Positions 25,476 to 34,253 of a stretch of 64,000 nucleotides of DNA are shown here, one piece after another. Position 1 is the first letter of the stretch; the number at the start of each line of letters is the position of its first letter. The translations under genes and the position numbers were made by a program. Source of the DNA: Planctomycetota bacterium (GTDB lineage Bacteria > Planctomycetota > Phycisphaerae > Phycisphaerales > SM1A02); NCBI GenBank assembly GCA_021414025.1, contig JAIOPG010000008.1, positions 186,001 to 250,000 of the forward strand, read 5' to 3'. The notes beneath the pieces are model-generated. The model was not told where the DNA came from, did no database searches, and saw only the letters and a program-made list of their open reading frames with translations.

Positions 25476-25567
25476 GATGTGGGAACCTAGGGAAGCAGGG
25501 AGAAAGGGAGGGGGAAAGCGTGAAGGGTGATTTCACCTGGCGTTTCGAAATGAATTCCGTCGACGCA
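25423..25567. repeat. Junction repeat pair 3, copy at e/f
   Basis: A 145-bp tract spanning the signal-peptide codons of gene e, the 57-bp spacer and the end of gene f. It recurs at 26377-26521 with a single mismatch in the spacer. Confidence 0.9.
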
Positions 25568-26429
25568 GCATGAGTCCGGAGAGTCCAAGAAGCAGCGTCG
25601 CGCCCGGTGCGGGAACCGCGAAGGTCCAGGCCTCTTGGCCCGATGTGGCTCCATCAAATGACGAATTGAAGGTCCAAGTCCTGGTGCCATCCGTGTACAT
25701 GGTTTGGGCATTGCTTTTCAAATTGGCGCCGCCAAGGGTGTACAGAGTGGTTCCGCCAGTTTGGGCAGTTGATCGGCCCACGAAATCCAGCCACACGATC
25801 ATTTTGGGGATTCCGCTGGCAACAATGTCCGTCGTCTTCAGGCTAAAGCGGCCGATCATGATCATGTGATCGGGGTACGCCGAGGTGTTTGTTTCAAACG
25901 AGGGATCGCTCGGATTGTCCTGATTGACGCCGGCCCCCGTGTATGCCCCACCCGGCAATGAGCCGCCAATGATCGAGCCGACATCCGAATTTGGATTTAG
26001 GAACTGGAGATTGGCGTGCACACCTGCGGTGTTGCCCTCTCCTTGGGTGCGGGATCCCACCGTTAGGAATGAATCCCAGGTGTTGTTGCCGGTGCCGCCA
26101 TTGGCGCCTGCGGCCGGAAGCCAGCTGATGTTGTTGTGCTGGAATGCCAGGCCGATTGAGTTCTCGAACTTCGAGATCTTGGTCACGCCGAAAGTCGAGG
26201 TGCCGGTCGCGTTTTGCCCGAAGTAATTCACGACCCGCTCGGCGTTTATTCCAGTGCCGACATTGGAATTGAATTTGAAGAAGACATCCATGACCGAGTA
26301 TTGGACGCCCGCGTCTGTGATGAGATAGTTGTGCGCGTGCAAGCCTTGCAACCCCGAGACGGAGGCGCTGGCGGCGCCGGTGAACGAGATCGCGAGCAGT
26401 GTGGAAACCAAGTGGTTTGATTTATTCAT
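25533..26429 (-). CDS. PEP-CTERM-like secreted protein, array copy f
   Basis: This 298-residue copy has the same 26-residue N-terminus as copy e and the same end (LLLGLSGLMLRRRNSFRNAR versus LLLGLSGLLLRRRNSFRNAR) as copy g. The body has FGQNATGTSTFGVTKISK, GTGNNTWDSFLTVGSRTQG and DHMIMIGRFSLKTTDIVAS. The coding-strand leader is a pyrimidine-rich stretch that recurs before copy e with one mismatch. Function unknown. Confidence 0.85.
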   Translation of the reverse strand: MNKSNHLVSTLLAISFTGAASASVSGLQGLHAHNYLITDAGVQYSVMDVFFKFNSNVGTGINAERVVNYFGQNATGTSTFGVTKISKFENSIGLAFQHNNISWLPAAGANGGTGNNTWDSFLTVGSRTQGEGNTAGVHANLQFLNPNSDVGSIIGGSLPGGAYTGAGVNQDNPSDPSFETNTSAYPDHMIMIGRFSLKTTDIVASGIPKMIVWLDFVGRSTAQTGGTTLYTLGGANLKSNAQTMYTDGTRTWTFNSSFDGATSGQEAWTFAVPAPGATLLLGLSGLMLRRRNSFRNAR

Positions 26430-26521
26430 GATGTGGGAACCTAGGGAAGCAGGGAGAAAGGGAAGGGGAAAGCGTGAAGGGTGATTTCACCTGGCGTTTC
26501 GAAATGAATTCCGTCGACGCA
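26377..26521. repeat. Junction repeat pair 3, copy at f/g
   Basis: Partner of 25423-25567 at a distance of 954 bp, joining the front of gene f to the end of gene g; one mismatch. Confidence 0.9.
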
Positions 26522-27386
26522 ACAGGAGTCCGGAGAGTCCAAGAAGCAGCGACGCGCCCGGAGCGGGAACCGCGAAGGTCCAGGCCTCTTGGCCGGACGT
26601 CGTGCCGTCGAAAGACGAAGTAAAGTTCCAGATCTTTGCGCTTGTGGTGCATTTGGTCTGCGCATCGCTCTTCACATTGGCGCTGAACAAGTTGTACAGC
26701 GTCGTGCCGCCGGTTTGCGCGGTGGACTTGCCGTTGAAGTCGCACCAAACAACCATCTTCGGGGTTCCGCCATTGGCCACAATATCGCTGGCCTTAAGCG
26801 AGAAGCGACCCAGCATGATCATGTGGTCGGGATTCGACGAGGTGTTGGTCTCGAATGCCGGATCCAGCGGATTACCTTGGACAAAGCCGGCGCCAATGTA
26901 ATGACCATTCGTGTTCGATGCGCCCATGATGGAGCCGACATTGGAATTCGGATTCAAGAAGAAGGGATCCGCAAACACACCAGCGGTGTTGCCCGCCCCC
27001 TGGGTTCGGGCACCAACCGTGACGAACGAATCCCAGGTATTGTTGCCCGTGCCACCGTTGGCGCCGGAACCGGGAAGCCAACTGATGTTGCTGTGTTGAA
27101 ACGGGAGACCAAGGTTGTTTTCAAACTTCGATATTTTATTGACGCCAAAGGTTGCGGCATCGGTGGTGGCCTGGCCAAAGAAATTCACAATGCGTTCGCC
27201 ATTCGAGCCGGTGCCGACATTGGAGTTGTACTTGACGAACACATCAATGACGGAGTAGGAGTTACCCGCGTCATTGACGATGTAATTGCGTCCGTACAAG
27301 CCTTGGACGCCCGACACCGAAGCGCTCGCTGCGCCGGCGAAGGAGAGCGTCAGCAGCGTTGACGCGATGAGGCAAGGGTGACTCAT
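26487..27386 (-). CDS. PEP-CTERM-like secreted protein, array copy g
   Basis: The ATG at 27386 is preferred over a TTG two codons earlier (299 residues). The signal is MSHPCLIASTLLTLSFAG and the mature start SVSGVQGLYGRNYIV differs slightly from AHNYIV in most copies. The body has FFGQATTDAATFGVNKIS and GTGNNTWDSFVTVGARTQG; the tail ends RRRNSFRNAR as in f. Unlike copies a-f it has a long leader of about 217 bp upstream, with a purine-rich (plus strand) tract and an element also found before copy h. It may therefore have its own promoter. Confidence 0.85.
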   Translation of the reverse strand: MSHPCLIASTLLTLSFAGAASASVSGVQGLYGRNYIVNDAGNSYSVIDVFVKYNSNVGTGSNGERIVNFFGQATTDAATFGVNKISKFENNLGLPFQHSNISWLPGSGANGGTGNNTWDSFVTVGARTQGAGNTAGVFADPFFLNPNSNVGSIMGASNTNGHYIGAGFVQGNPLDPAFETNTSSNPDHMIMLGRFSLKASDIVANGGTPKMVVWCDFNGKSTAQTGGTTLYNLFSANVKSDAQTKCTTSAKIWNFTSSFDGTTSGQEAWTFAVPAPGASLLLGLSGLLLRRRNSFRNAR

Positions 27387-27412
27387 TGGCAAAACCTCGG
27401 ACTATGAAATAT

Positions 27413-27510
27413 GGAAGAGGGAACGAAAGGGAAGCGAACGAAAGGGGAACCACGGAAGGCCGCCTGGGAGGACCGCCAACCTCCATTCGCGGGCATGGAT
27501 TATTGGATCC
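27413..27510 (-). promoter_or_regulatory. Leader of array gene g: pyrimidine-rich tract and shared upstream element
   Basis: On the coding (minus) strand 27413-27450 is almost all pyrimidine, with repeated TTCCCTTTCGTTCC-like words. A similar tract precedes the tail-bearing gene at 43855. Farther upstream, 27484-27510 matches 28593-28619 (before gene h) at 22 of 27 positions, including an unbroken 11-base end TTATTGGATCC. This suggests a shared promoter or regulator site. No clear -35/-10 pair could be assigned. Confidence 0.4.
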
Positions 27511-27603
27511 AGCAAATTATGAAAGGGAGTGTGATTTTCCGATTTTCGTCAATCATCGCCCCGGCGATGACGTTTCTGATTCAAAATCCCATCAAATCAG
27601 GAT

Positions 27604-28509
27604 TCAACCGCCAAAGTGACGGCGCCGTCGCAACCCAAGTCCGGCAAGTCCGAGCAAGGTCGCAACGCCGGGACCCGGAATATCCACTTTCGCTCCCGCG
27701 AAAGTCCATGCCTCCTGCCCCTCATTCACGCCATCGAAAGAGGAGTCAAAGGTCCAAACGTTGCCGCTGGTTGTATACATGGTTTGAGCGTCGCTTCTTA
27801 CGTTGGCAGACAGCAGGCTGTACAGAGTCGTCCCGCCGGTTTGAGAAGTCGATTTACCCACGAAGTCGCACCACACCACCATCTTGGGCGCACCTCCGCT
27901 GGAAATAATGTCACTGATCTTAAGTGTGAAGCGGCCCATCATGATCATGTGATCTGAATAGGCCGATGTGTTGGTGGCAAAATCGGGATCGTGGTGCCCA
28001 TCACCCGCAAATCCGGCACCGACATACCTTGGGCCCGAAGAGCCGCCCAGGATGGATCCGACATTGGATTGAGGATTCAAAAAATAGGGATCCGCGATGA
28101 TGTGATCAGCGTAACCCGCGCCCTGGGTGCGGCAGCCGACGGTGACGAAGGAATCCCAGGTGTTGTTACCCGTGCCGCCGTTGGTTGCCGAGCCCGGAAG
28201 CCAGCTCAAATTACTGTGTTGAAACGCGATTCCGAGTGTGTTTTCAAATTTTGAAGTCTTGTTGACCCCATAGGTCGAGGTGTCGGTGGTGGCTTGTCCA
28301 AAGAAATTTACAACTCGTTCGCCATTGTTGCCTGTTCCAACATTGGAGTTGAATTTCAAGAAGATGTCCATGACGGAGTAGCTGACTCCTGTGTCCTGGA
28401 CGATGTAGTTGCGTGCGTAGAGTCCTTGGACGCCCGAGTCAGAGGCGCCAGCCGCGCCTGCGAAGGAAATCGCGAGAAGGGCTGAAGTCATGGAACCGAA
28501 GTTTTTCAT
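27604..28509 (-). CDS. PEP-CTERM-like secreted protein, array copy h (first in transcription)
   Basis: The ATG at 28509 (301 residues) has AAAGGA upstream; an ATG at 28530 is less likely. The signal MKNFGSMTSALLAISFAG and mature start DSGVQGLYARNYIVQDTG are the most diverged in the array. FFGQATTDTSTYGVNKTS, GTGNNTWDSFVTVGCRTQG and DHMIMMGRFTLKISDII still identify it as a member. The tail is IPGPGVATLLGLAGLGLRRRR then HFGG. It lies first in the direction of transcription, so its upstream region probably holds the main array promoter. Confidence 0.85.
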   Translation of the reverse strand: MKNFGSMTSALLAISFAGAAGASDSGVQGLYARNYIVQDTGVSYSVMDIFLKFNSNVGTGNNGERVVNFFGQATTDTSTYGVNKTSKFENTLGIAFQHSNLSWLPGSATNGGTGNNTWDSFVTVGCRTQGAGYADHIIADPYFLNPQSNVGSILGGSSGPRYVGAGFAGDGHHDPDFATNTSAYSDHMIMMGRFTLKISDIISSGGAPKMVVWCDFVGKSTSQTGGTTLYSLLSANVRSDAQTMYTTSGNVWTFDSSFDGVNEGQEAWTFAGAKVDIPGPGVATLLGLAGLGLRRRRHFGG

Positions 28510-28592
28510 AGGAAAGATCCTTTGGGTCAAGCAAGACGGAATAGAAACAAACCCGATCCCTCCACGAACGAATTTGAACGACGACCCATCAA

Positions 28593-28619
28593 CATTCGCG
28601 TCGATTGGTTATTGGATCC
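28593..28619 (-). promoter_or_regulatory. Upstream element of array gene h
   Basis: 27-bp element shared with 27484-27510 upstream of gene g (22 of 27 identical, CATTCGCG at one end and TTATTGGATCC at the other). It lies about 84 bp before the start codon of the first array gene. The rest of the 209-bp gap between gene h and the membrane protein gene at 28719 shows no gene. Confidence 0.4.
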
Positions 28620-28718
28620 GTCCGAATTTGAATTCGCGGATATTTCTTGCAATCACGTTGCGGAAGGATGCCGGCTTCCTCCCCCGGGAAAGCGAATGTC
28701 ACACGTGCAAGGTTCGAT

Positions 28719-29669
28719 TCACTTGCGAAGTGCGGACAAAATGCCCAGTGCCGTCGCGGCCACGATCAGGCCCCAGGCGAAGGCCCGCATCGACCGCCAT
28801 CGCGACTTCAAGATGGAACCGATGGTCCACCCCGCGGCAGTCAGAGCGACGCCGGTCCACACGTCGACCGGCTTCTGATCGTTCGCGTAGCGCGGCGTGC
28901 CCAGCTCCCACACGCCGATGACGGGGCCGCGGAAGTTGGCCGCGATTTGAAGCGCGACGATCGCGAGGCCGATGCCTGCGATCATCCCGAGCACGAACCA
29001 CATGAGACCGAGTCCGATGGACGCGGCCGACGCGTTCGTCCCCTCGTTTCCCGCGCCGGATGCCGCGCCGCTCGCGGCCAGCCTGCTCCGCTTGCGCCAC
29101 ATGAAGACCCCATGCACGACTCCCGCGACTCCGGCTCCCGCAAGGGTTCCCAGGATGACTTCGGTGCCGGCTCCAAAGCCCGCCGTGACCGCGATGAGCA
29201 CCGCGATGCCAAGCCATGCGATCACCTGCCAGAGCGCCGCGGCCCAGGCGATCGTGAGAATGAGATCCGGGTGCCTGGTTCGCCGGATCCAATTCCAGAC
29301 TGTGAAAGCGATGCCCAGCCCGATCACGCCGAACGACCAGCGAAAGGCCAGTGCGCCCAAGTCCAATTCGATGTTGGCCCGTTGCTCGACGGGTTGCCAG
29401 GGCCAGCGCACCGGGGCTTTCATGCCTTCGGCGTATGGAACGGGAGGATTCCAAATGGGCGACTTCGTGCGAACCGAATCTCCATCCCCTTCTTTCAATT
29501 CGAAGGTGCCGCCGTCATACCAGCGGGTGGGATTGTCGGGAGTGTCCGGGTTGTAAAAGCGCCCGGTCCATGTTGGAAAGATCGCTCCGTAGACCAGCCA
29601 GATCGTCAGCAGGCAGAGATAGAGGTTTCGGCGGATGAGTGTCTTGCGATCGGTGGAGGACTGGGTCAC
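28719..29669 (-). CDS. Hypothetical membrane protein
   Basis: The 316-residue protein has one N-terminal helix (LCLLTIWLVYGAIFP), an extracytoplasmic stretch of about 85 residues rich in Trp, Pro and charged residues, and then about six helices in the second part. I recognise no family. It begins 4 bp after the stop of the DUF2339 gene and is therefore the last member of an ABC-2/DUF2339 operon. Confidence 0.65.
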   Translation of the reverse strand: MTQSSTDRKTLIRRNLYLCLLTIWLVYGAIFPTWTGRFYNPDTPDNPTRWYDGGTFELKEGDGDSVRTKSPIWNPPVPYAEGMKAPVRWPWQPVEQRANIELDLGALAFRWSFGVIGLGIAFTVWNWIRRTRHPDLILTIAWAAALWQVIAWLGIAVLIAVTAGFGAGTEVILGTLAGAGVAGVVHGVFMWRKRSRLAASGAASGAGNEGTNASAASIGLGLMWFVLGMIAGIGLAIVALQIAANFRGPVIGVWELGTPRYANDQKPVDVWTGVALTAAGWTIGSILKSRWRSMRAFAWGLIVAATALGILSALRK

Positions 29670-29673
29670 AGGT

Positions 29674-32600
29674 TCAGGGACTCGGGTCCTGCTCGTCGCG
29701 CGTGCCGAACATGCGCGGCGCGACTTTGGCGTAGACCACCGACACGCCGATGAAGAGCAGGCCGACCACGACGAAGATCAGCGCCCGCCACACCAGATCG
29801 ACATTCTTCATGTCAAAGACCAGGGCCTTGAAGAAGGTGATGCCCAGAAGCCCGAGGCCCGCGTACCGGGCCGTCGAGGCGCGGCGCGTGAAACCGATCA
29901 GCACCAGCGCGACGCCGTAGAGACCCCAGTAGACGCTCAGGCCCGTCTGCACGCCGCTCCAATCGGGAGTGAACCAGCGGTTGATCTCGAAGCTTCCCAG
30001 GACCAGACCGATCAGGGCGATGATGCCCAAATTGACATGAATCGCCCGCTTGATTTCCCCCCTGCGGAGTTCGCCGGAAGGACGGGCTTCGTTGCGCAGG
30101 ATTCCGATGGCGGCGACCAGCAGCGCCGCCACCAGCGCGCCGACGGCGAATTGAAGGTTGAGCACCACCCGCACCGGGGCGATCTCACGCTCCATGCGGA
30201 AGACAATGGTGTCGAAGGTCAGCCACGCCAGGCCGGTGGCCAGCAGCAGCAGCCAGCCCGAGGTGAGCAGCCCGTTCATGCGGCGCAGCTTTCCCACCAC
30301 CATCATCGTCAGGCCGCCGACTGCCCACAGCGCAGTCCACAGCAATCCTCGCAACTGCACCGGCGGCCACGCCGCAAGAAAGTGGGGCCAGGGTTCGCTC
30401 ACGCGGCAGAGTGCGCGGTCGACTTCAAAAGACGCACCCCACAGCACCACAAGGCACGAAGCGATCGGCACCAGCACTTCGGTGCGCTGCAGCGGCAGTT
30501 GGAAAAACGATTCGTCCGCGCTGAGCGGCGCGTCGCCCGCCGCGTCCGCGCGCGTCAGGCTCACCAGCACGATCGCGCACACTGCCAGCGCGATGCCCAC
30601 CAACATCTGCACATTGGCCAGCGGCAGGGATCCGATCACCGCGTTGGAATCGCCCAGCAGCCAGAACTGCAGCGTGTCGACGAAGATCCACTTGATGGCG
30701 CAGAGGCAGAGCATCAGCCAGGCGAAGACCATCAGGATCGCCGGGGCGGAACCCGCCGCAGAGGAGTGCGTTCGCCGCACGGAGCGGATCATCAGCCCCA
30801 GGCCCAGCGCTCCGAAGGACCACAGCAATGTCAGCAGAAGCTGCCGCATGTGCGACACCGCGCCCCACGTTCCGGGGGAGCCGACGACTCGGCGCACCAC
30901 GGCGCGATCGATCTCAAAGCTCATCGCCACCAGGGCGAAGAGGACGCCGACCACCAGAATCCACTGCCAGAGGTTGCGGCCGGGATCCATCGAGAGCGGG
31001 CCGGCCGTGGAACTCTTGCGCTGCGGACTCCGCAGGATCCGGTAGGCCCACCAGCCGGTCGCGGCAATCGCCACGGCCATTCCCATCTGCCAGTTCACAA
31101 TCGGAAGCGCGTCGGACGCGGACCACGAGGGGTTCATGCGCGACCCCAGGGCGTCGACGATCAGCCAGCGGGCCGCCGTAAGGGTCAGCGTCAGCAGCGC
31201 GATCTCGAAATACTTCTGCCGGCGACCCCACGACTCCAGGGCCATCAGGAACACCACGCCAAAGAGCCAGCCGCCGGTCAGGGTCAGGTTCGTGCAGCAG
31301 GCCGCCATCAGAGCCAGCCATTGAATGTTTCCCAGCGCCGCCAGTGTCACCGGACCACGCGGCGATGCCGGCTCGATTCGGAAGCGAATGCGCTGCGCCG
31401 CAAGATGGGTCACCATGAGCGCGTCGAGGGCCAGAATCGACCATCGATTGATGTGGAAGTCGCCCATGGTCCAGATCTCGGCGCGCATGATGGGCGGCAA
31501 CAAGTCGAGGAACCACACACGAGTCAGAGCCAGCGCGCCGACCACCAGTCCGTAACTCGTCACTCCCTTGGAGGGCAGTCGCCGCCCGAGCTCGACGGCG
31601 GCCAGCGCGATCGCCAGCCAGCCGATCGACTGGCCGAAGCCCTCGAACTGCAAGCCGACCGCCGTGCCCAGCAGGACGCCGAATTGCAGCCACAGCGCCA
31701 CCGCAAGCTTGTCCATCGGAGTGATGGGTCGGTTGCGCAGGGCGTCAAGCCTGGGGCCGAATTGCAGCGCGATCACGGCGCTCAAGAGGCCGACCGCGAA
31801 CGTGAAAGCACCCAGCCACTGCCCACCGGTTGCAGTGGCGCTGCGGAGAAGCCAGCAGACGCCGGTGACATAGAGCGTGGTGATCGTCAACACGGTGGCG
31901 ACATTGCCCTGCGCCGACTGACGGCGCAGCGCGGCGTAGACGCTTTCCAGCAGCGTCATCCCCCACCACATGCTCATGAACACGATGGCCAGCACCGTCT
32001 GCGAGGAGTTCCCCAGCAACCACATCAGCGCCAGCACCGTGTGCGCCACCAACGCCACATAGCGCAGCCGGCGGAAACTCCGCGGCACCAGCGCCGAAAG
32101 CCCCAGCGAAATGCCCAGCAGCATCGTCAGATAGCCCAGCAGCACCAGGTCGTTCCCGCTCTGGCCGCGCAGCAGCAGCGGAGTCAGATAGCCGCCGACG
32201 ATCGACAGCACGCCGATGCTCAGGAAGCGCGTGCGGTAGGTGATGGCGAGTCCGATGACGGCCACCACGGCCATCAGCACGAAGGCCCCCTGCACTTCCA
32301 GCAGGTCGAAGAAGCGGAAAGTGGCGAACGCATCCAGATAGAGCGTGCCCAGTGCGGCGCCGAAGAGGCCGGCCGAAGCGGCGCGGCCGATGCGCCGCAG
32401 GGCGATTTCTCCGCCGACCATCATGGCGACGCCGGCCAGGGCGATGCCGATGCAGCGCGCCGAAGGCGGAAGACTTCCCCACCAGCCGCGCTGCACGCCG
32501 ACCGCGATCGCGAAGGCCGCGCCCAGTAGCACGGCAATCGCGCCGACCCACGCCATGGCCTTGCCGCCGATCATCAATTCCAGCGATGACGACCGGGCCG

Positions 32601-32955
32601 GCCGCTCCATCACGGCGTCGCTGGGCGAGAGTTTCGGCAAGGTGCGGATGGCGTCGGATGTGTCCGGAACGCGTGCGGCGACCGCCGGCGCTGCATGGAC
32701 CACGGGCTCAATGACGGGTGTCGGCGTCGGCGCCGCATGTGGCGCCGGGGGCGGAGAAGGTGACGTTTCTTTCAACCGTTCGGCGATACTTGTCCAAGTG
32801 TGCGCGACCGGTGGAGTGACCGGCTCCGCGGGCAGCCCGATGGGATGGGATGGCTGCGCTTGCGACAAGCTGTAGAGGCGAAGCATGCGCTCGACCTTGG
32901 CCAGCCTTTCGGCAAGCCGCTCCACTTCGCGCTTGAGATCTTCCGGTTCGCTCAC
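29674..32955 (-). CDS. DUF2339 family large membrane protein
   Basis: The start is a GTG at 32955 that overlaps the stop of the ABC permease gene as GTGA. The frame is open much further upstream, but that part only shadows the permease gene. The product has 1093 residues. An N-terminal coiled coil (LKREVERLAERLAKVERML) and a Pro/Ala-rich linker to about residue 105 lead into more than 20 hydrophobic helices in regular succession. This layout is that of DUF2339 proteins, predicted membrane proteins of unknown function. Coupling to an ABC-2 exporter suggests a joint role in envelope transport or assembly, by inference only. Confidence 0.85.
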   Translation of the reverse strand: MSEPEDLKREVERLAERLAKVERMLRLYSLSQAQPSHPIGLPAEPVTPPVAHTWTSIAERLKETSPSPPPAPHAAPTPTPVIEPVVHAAPAVAARVPDTSDAIRTLPKLSPSDAVMERPARSSSLELMIGGKAMAWVGAIAVLLGAAFAIAVGVQRGWWGSLPPSARCIGIALAGVAMMVGGEIALRRIGRAASAGLFGAALGTLYLDAFATFRFFDLLEVQGAFVLMAVVAVIGLAITYRTRFLSIGVLSIVGGYLTPLLLRGQSGNDLVLLGYLTMLLGISLGLSALVPRSFRRLRYVALVAHTVLALMWLLGNSSQTVLAIVFMSMWWGMTLLESVYAALRRQSAQGNVATVLTITTLYVTGVCWLLRSATATGGQWLGAFTFAVGLLSAVIALQFGPRLDALRNRPITPMDKLAVALWLQFGVLLGTAVGLQFEGFGQSIGWLAIALAAVELGRRLPSKGVTSYGLVVGALALTRVWFLDLLPPIMRAEIWTMGDFHINRWSILALDALMVTHLAAQRIRFRIEPASPRGPVTLAALGNIQWLALMAACCTNLTLTGGWLFGVVFLMALESWGRRQKYFEIALLTLTLTAARWLIVDALGSRMNPSWSASDALPIVNWQMGMAVAIAATGWWAYRILRSPQRKSSTAGPLSMDPGRNLWQWILVVGVLFALVAMSFEIDRAVVRRVVGSPGTWGAVSHMRQLLLTLLWSFGALGLGLMIRSVRRTHSSAAGSAPAILMVFAWLMLCLCAIKWIFVDTLQFWLLGDSNAVIGSLPLANVQMLVGIALAVCAIVLVSLTRADAAGDAPLSADESFFQLPLQRTEVLVPIASCLVVLWGASFEVDRALCRVSEPWPHFLAAWPPVQLRGLLWTALWAVGGLTMMVVGKLRRMNGLLTSGWLLLLATGLAWLTFDTIVFRMEREIAPVRVVLNLQFAVGALVAALLVAAIGILRNEARPSGELRRGEIKRAIHVNLGIIALIGLVLGSFEINRWFTPDWSGVQTGLSVYWGLYGVALVLIGFTRRASTARYAGLGLLGITFFKALVFDMKNVDLVWRALIFVVVGLLFIGVSVVYAKVAPRMFGTRDEQDPSP

Positions 32956-34241
32956 GCGTCCCCCCGCTTCACCGAAATCCATCCCGCGATGGCGCCGGCC
33001 AACGCCAGCCCCAGCAGCACGCCGACCGGCAGCGCCATGTCGGTCACGGTGAAGCCGCGCCAGATCGCCCCCTCGACGGCCTTGATCGCCCACTTGAAGG
33101 GCGAGACCGAGCTGATCATCTGCATGACCGGCGGCATGAAGAAGAGCGGGATCGAGCCGCCGCCGATCAGGGCCAGCACCAGCACGATGGCGCGCCCGGC
33201 GCCATGCGCGGCGGCCTCGGTGCGGAACATGCCGCTGATCAACATCATCACGCCGGCGCCGGCGGCGCTGGAGGCGGCGATCGCGAGCGCGAGCATCGGC
33301 AGGTTGCCCAGGTTGACGCCAAAGAAGAGCCTCGCCACCAGCATGAGCAGCACGATGCCGATGGCGCAGGCGATGAAGCAGCCCAGCGCCTTGCCGCAGA
33401 GGATCTGGCCGCGCGAAATCGGCGCCACCGAAAGCCGCAACAGCGTGCCGCGGGCCCGCTCGGTGGCGATGCCGGCGCTGAAGGCGGCGATGCATGACAT
33501 CAGCACCCACGCGATGCCCTGCGGAAAGGTGACCGCGTAGGTGCTCGGCGGGCCGTCCTTGTTCGATTCAAGCTCGACGAGCGTGATCTTCGCGGGCGAC
33601 CAGCCGCCGCCCCCGCCCAGCGGTCCGCCCCCCGACGCCTTGTCGCCGGCTCCGCTGCCGGCGGAGATCTTTTCGACGGTCGAGAACAATCCCCTGAACA
33701 GCGACTTCTCGCCGCCGCTCATGGTGGTCGACGCGTCGATGCCGGCGCGCGACTTGTCGAGCATGCGCTTCAACTGATCGGGATTGCCCATGGCGCCGCT
33801 GAGCTGCTTGAACGCCATCTCATTCAACTTGCCCACCAGCAGGCCCGACTCGGCCTTGCGCGACGGATCCACGATCGCGTCGATCTTGATTCCGCCTCCT
33901 GCGAACACATTGTCCGAGTTCTCCTGGTAATCCTTCGGCAGCACGATGCAGGCCAGCGCGTCGCCTCGCTTCACCAGCTTTTCACCCTCGGCGCGGGTCG
34001 GCACCGTGTGGGCGCTGAGGATCGAATCGTCGTCGAGGTCCTTGATGAATTTCGCCGAGGCTTCCGAGTGAGACTCGTCCAGCACCACCAGGTCGAGCGG
34101 GCGCTGCCCGGCCTCGCCGCCGAAGAGCATGCCGAAGAAGACCGCGATCAGGATGGGAAAGACAAAGGTGAAGAAGGCGTTGGCCTTGTCGCGCATGAGC
34201 AGCTTGAGGTCGTTCAGGGCGATGGTGAGGATGGGGCGCAT
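32952..34241 (-). CDS. ABC-2 type transporter permease
   Basis: The 429-residue protein has the ABC-2 permease layout. One N-terminal helix (FFTFVFPILIAVFFGMLFGG) is followed by a large extracytoplasmic domain of about 200 residues, with a Gly-rich loop near ASGGGPLGGGGG. Five or more helices follow at the C-terminus, including ILCGKALGCFIACAIGIVLLM and AIVLVLALIGGGSIPLFFMP. It lies 12 bp downstream of the ATPase gene and overlaps DUF2339 by 4 bp. The substrate is unknown. Confidence 0.88.
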   Translation of the reverse strand: MRPILTIALNDLKLLMRDKANAFFTFVFPILIAVFFGMLFGGEAGQRPLDLVVLDESHSEASAKFIKDLDDDSILSAHTVPTRAEGEKLVKRGDALACIVLPKDYQENSDNVFAGGGIKIDAIVDPSRKAESGLLVGKLNEMAFKQLSGAMGNPDQLKRMLDKSRAGIDASTTMSGGEKSLFRGLFSTVEKISAGSGAGDKASGGGPLGGGGGWSPAKITLVELESNKDGPPSTYAVTFPQGIAWVLMSCIAAFSAGIATERARGTLLRLSVAPISRGQILCGKALGCFIACAIGIVLLMLVARLFFGVNLGNLPMLALAIAASSAAGAGVMMLISGMFRTEAAAHGAGRAIVLVLALIGGGSIPLFFMPPVMQMISSVSPFKWAIKAVEGAIWRGFTVTDMALPVGVLLGLALAGAIAGWISVKRGDA

Positions 34242-34253
34242 GGATTCGCGGGA

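Larger units (their letters stand above)
20828..28509 (-). repeat. Tandem array of eight paralogous PEP-CTERM-like protein genes (a-h)
   Basis: Eight consecutive genes with a period of about 0.94 kb encode proteins of 289-303 residues. They share a signal peptide ending ASA-SVSG, the motifs QGLY, NNTWDSF, DHMIM-x-GRF and TAQTGGTTLY, and a P-x-P-G tail ending in RRR. Spacers a/b to f/g are 43-61 bp and the g/h spacer is about 217 bp. Three junction doublets are nearly identical in DNA (listed separately). Internal tracts are shared in other combinations too: 56 bp at 24754-24809 (e) recur at 26662-26717 (g). This mosaic pattern indicates repeated recombination among copies. Confidence 0.92.

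Noticed and set aside
20828-28509. CRISPR-like or minisatellite interpretation of the repeats
   Set aside because: The repeat unit is a full gene with an intact reading frame, and spacers are not short unique sequences; gene duplication explains it.
20828-28509. Mobile element or integron-like gene cassette array
   Set aside because: No transposase, integrase, att-like site or terminal inverted repeat was seen at or within the array; junction identity is explained by homologous recombination.
29635-32529. Very long open frame on the plus strand (964 codons)
   Set aside because: It lies opposite the DUF2339 gene; its composition (Arg, His, Gln, Ala, Gly-rich) is that of antisense frames in high-GC DNA, with no domain or signal.
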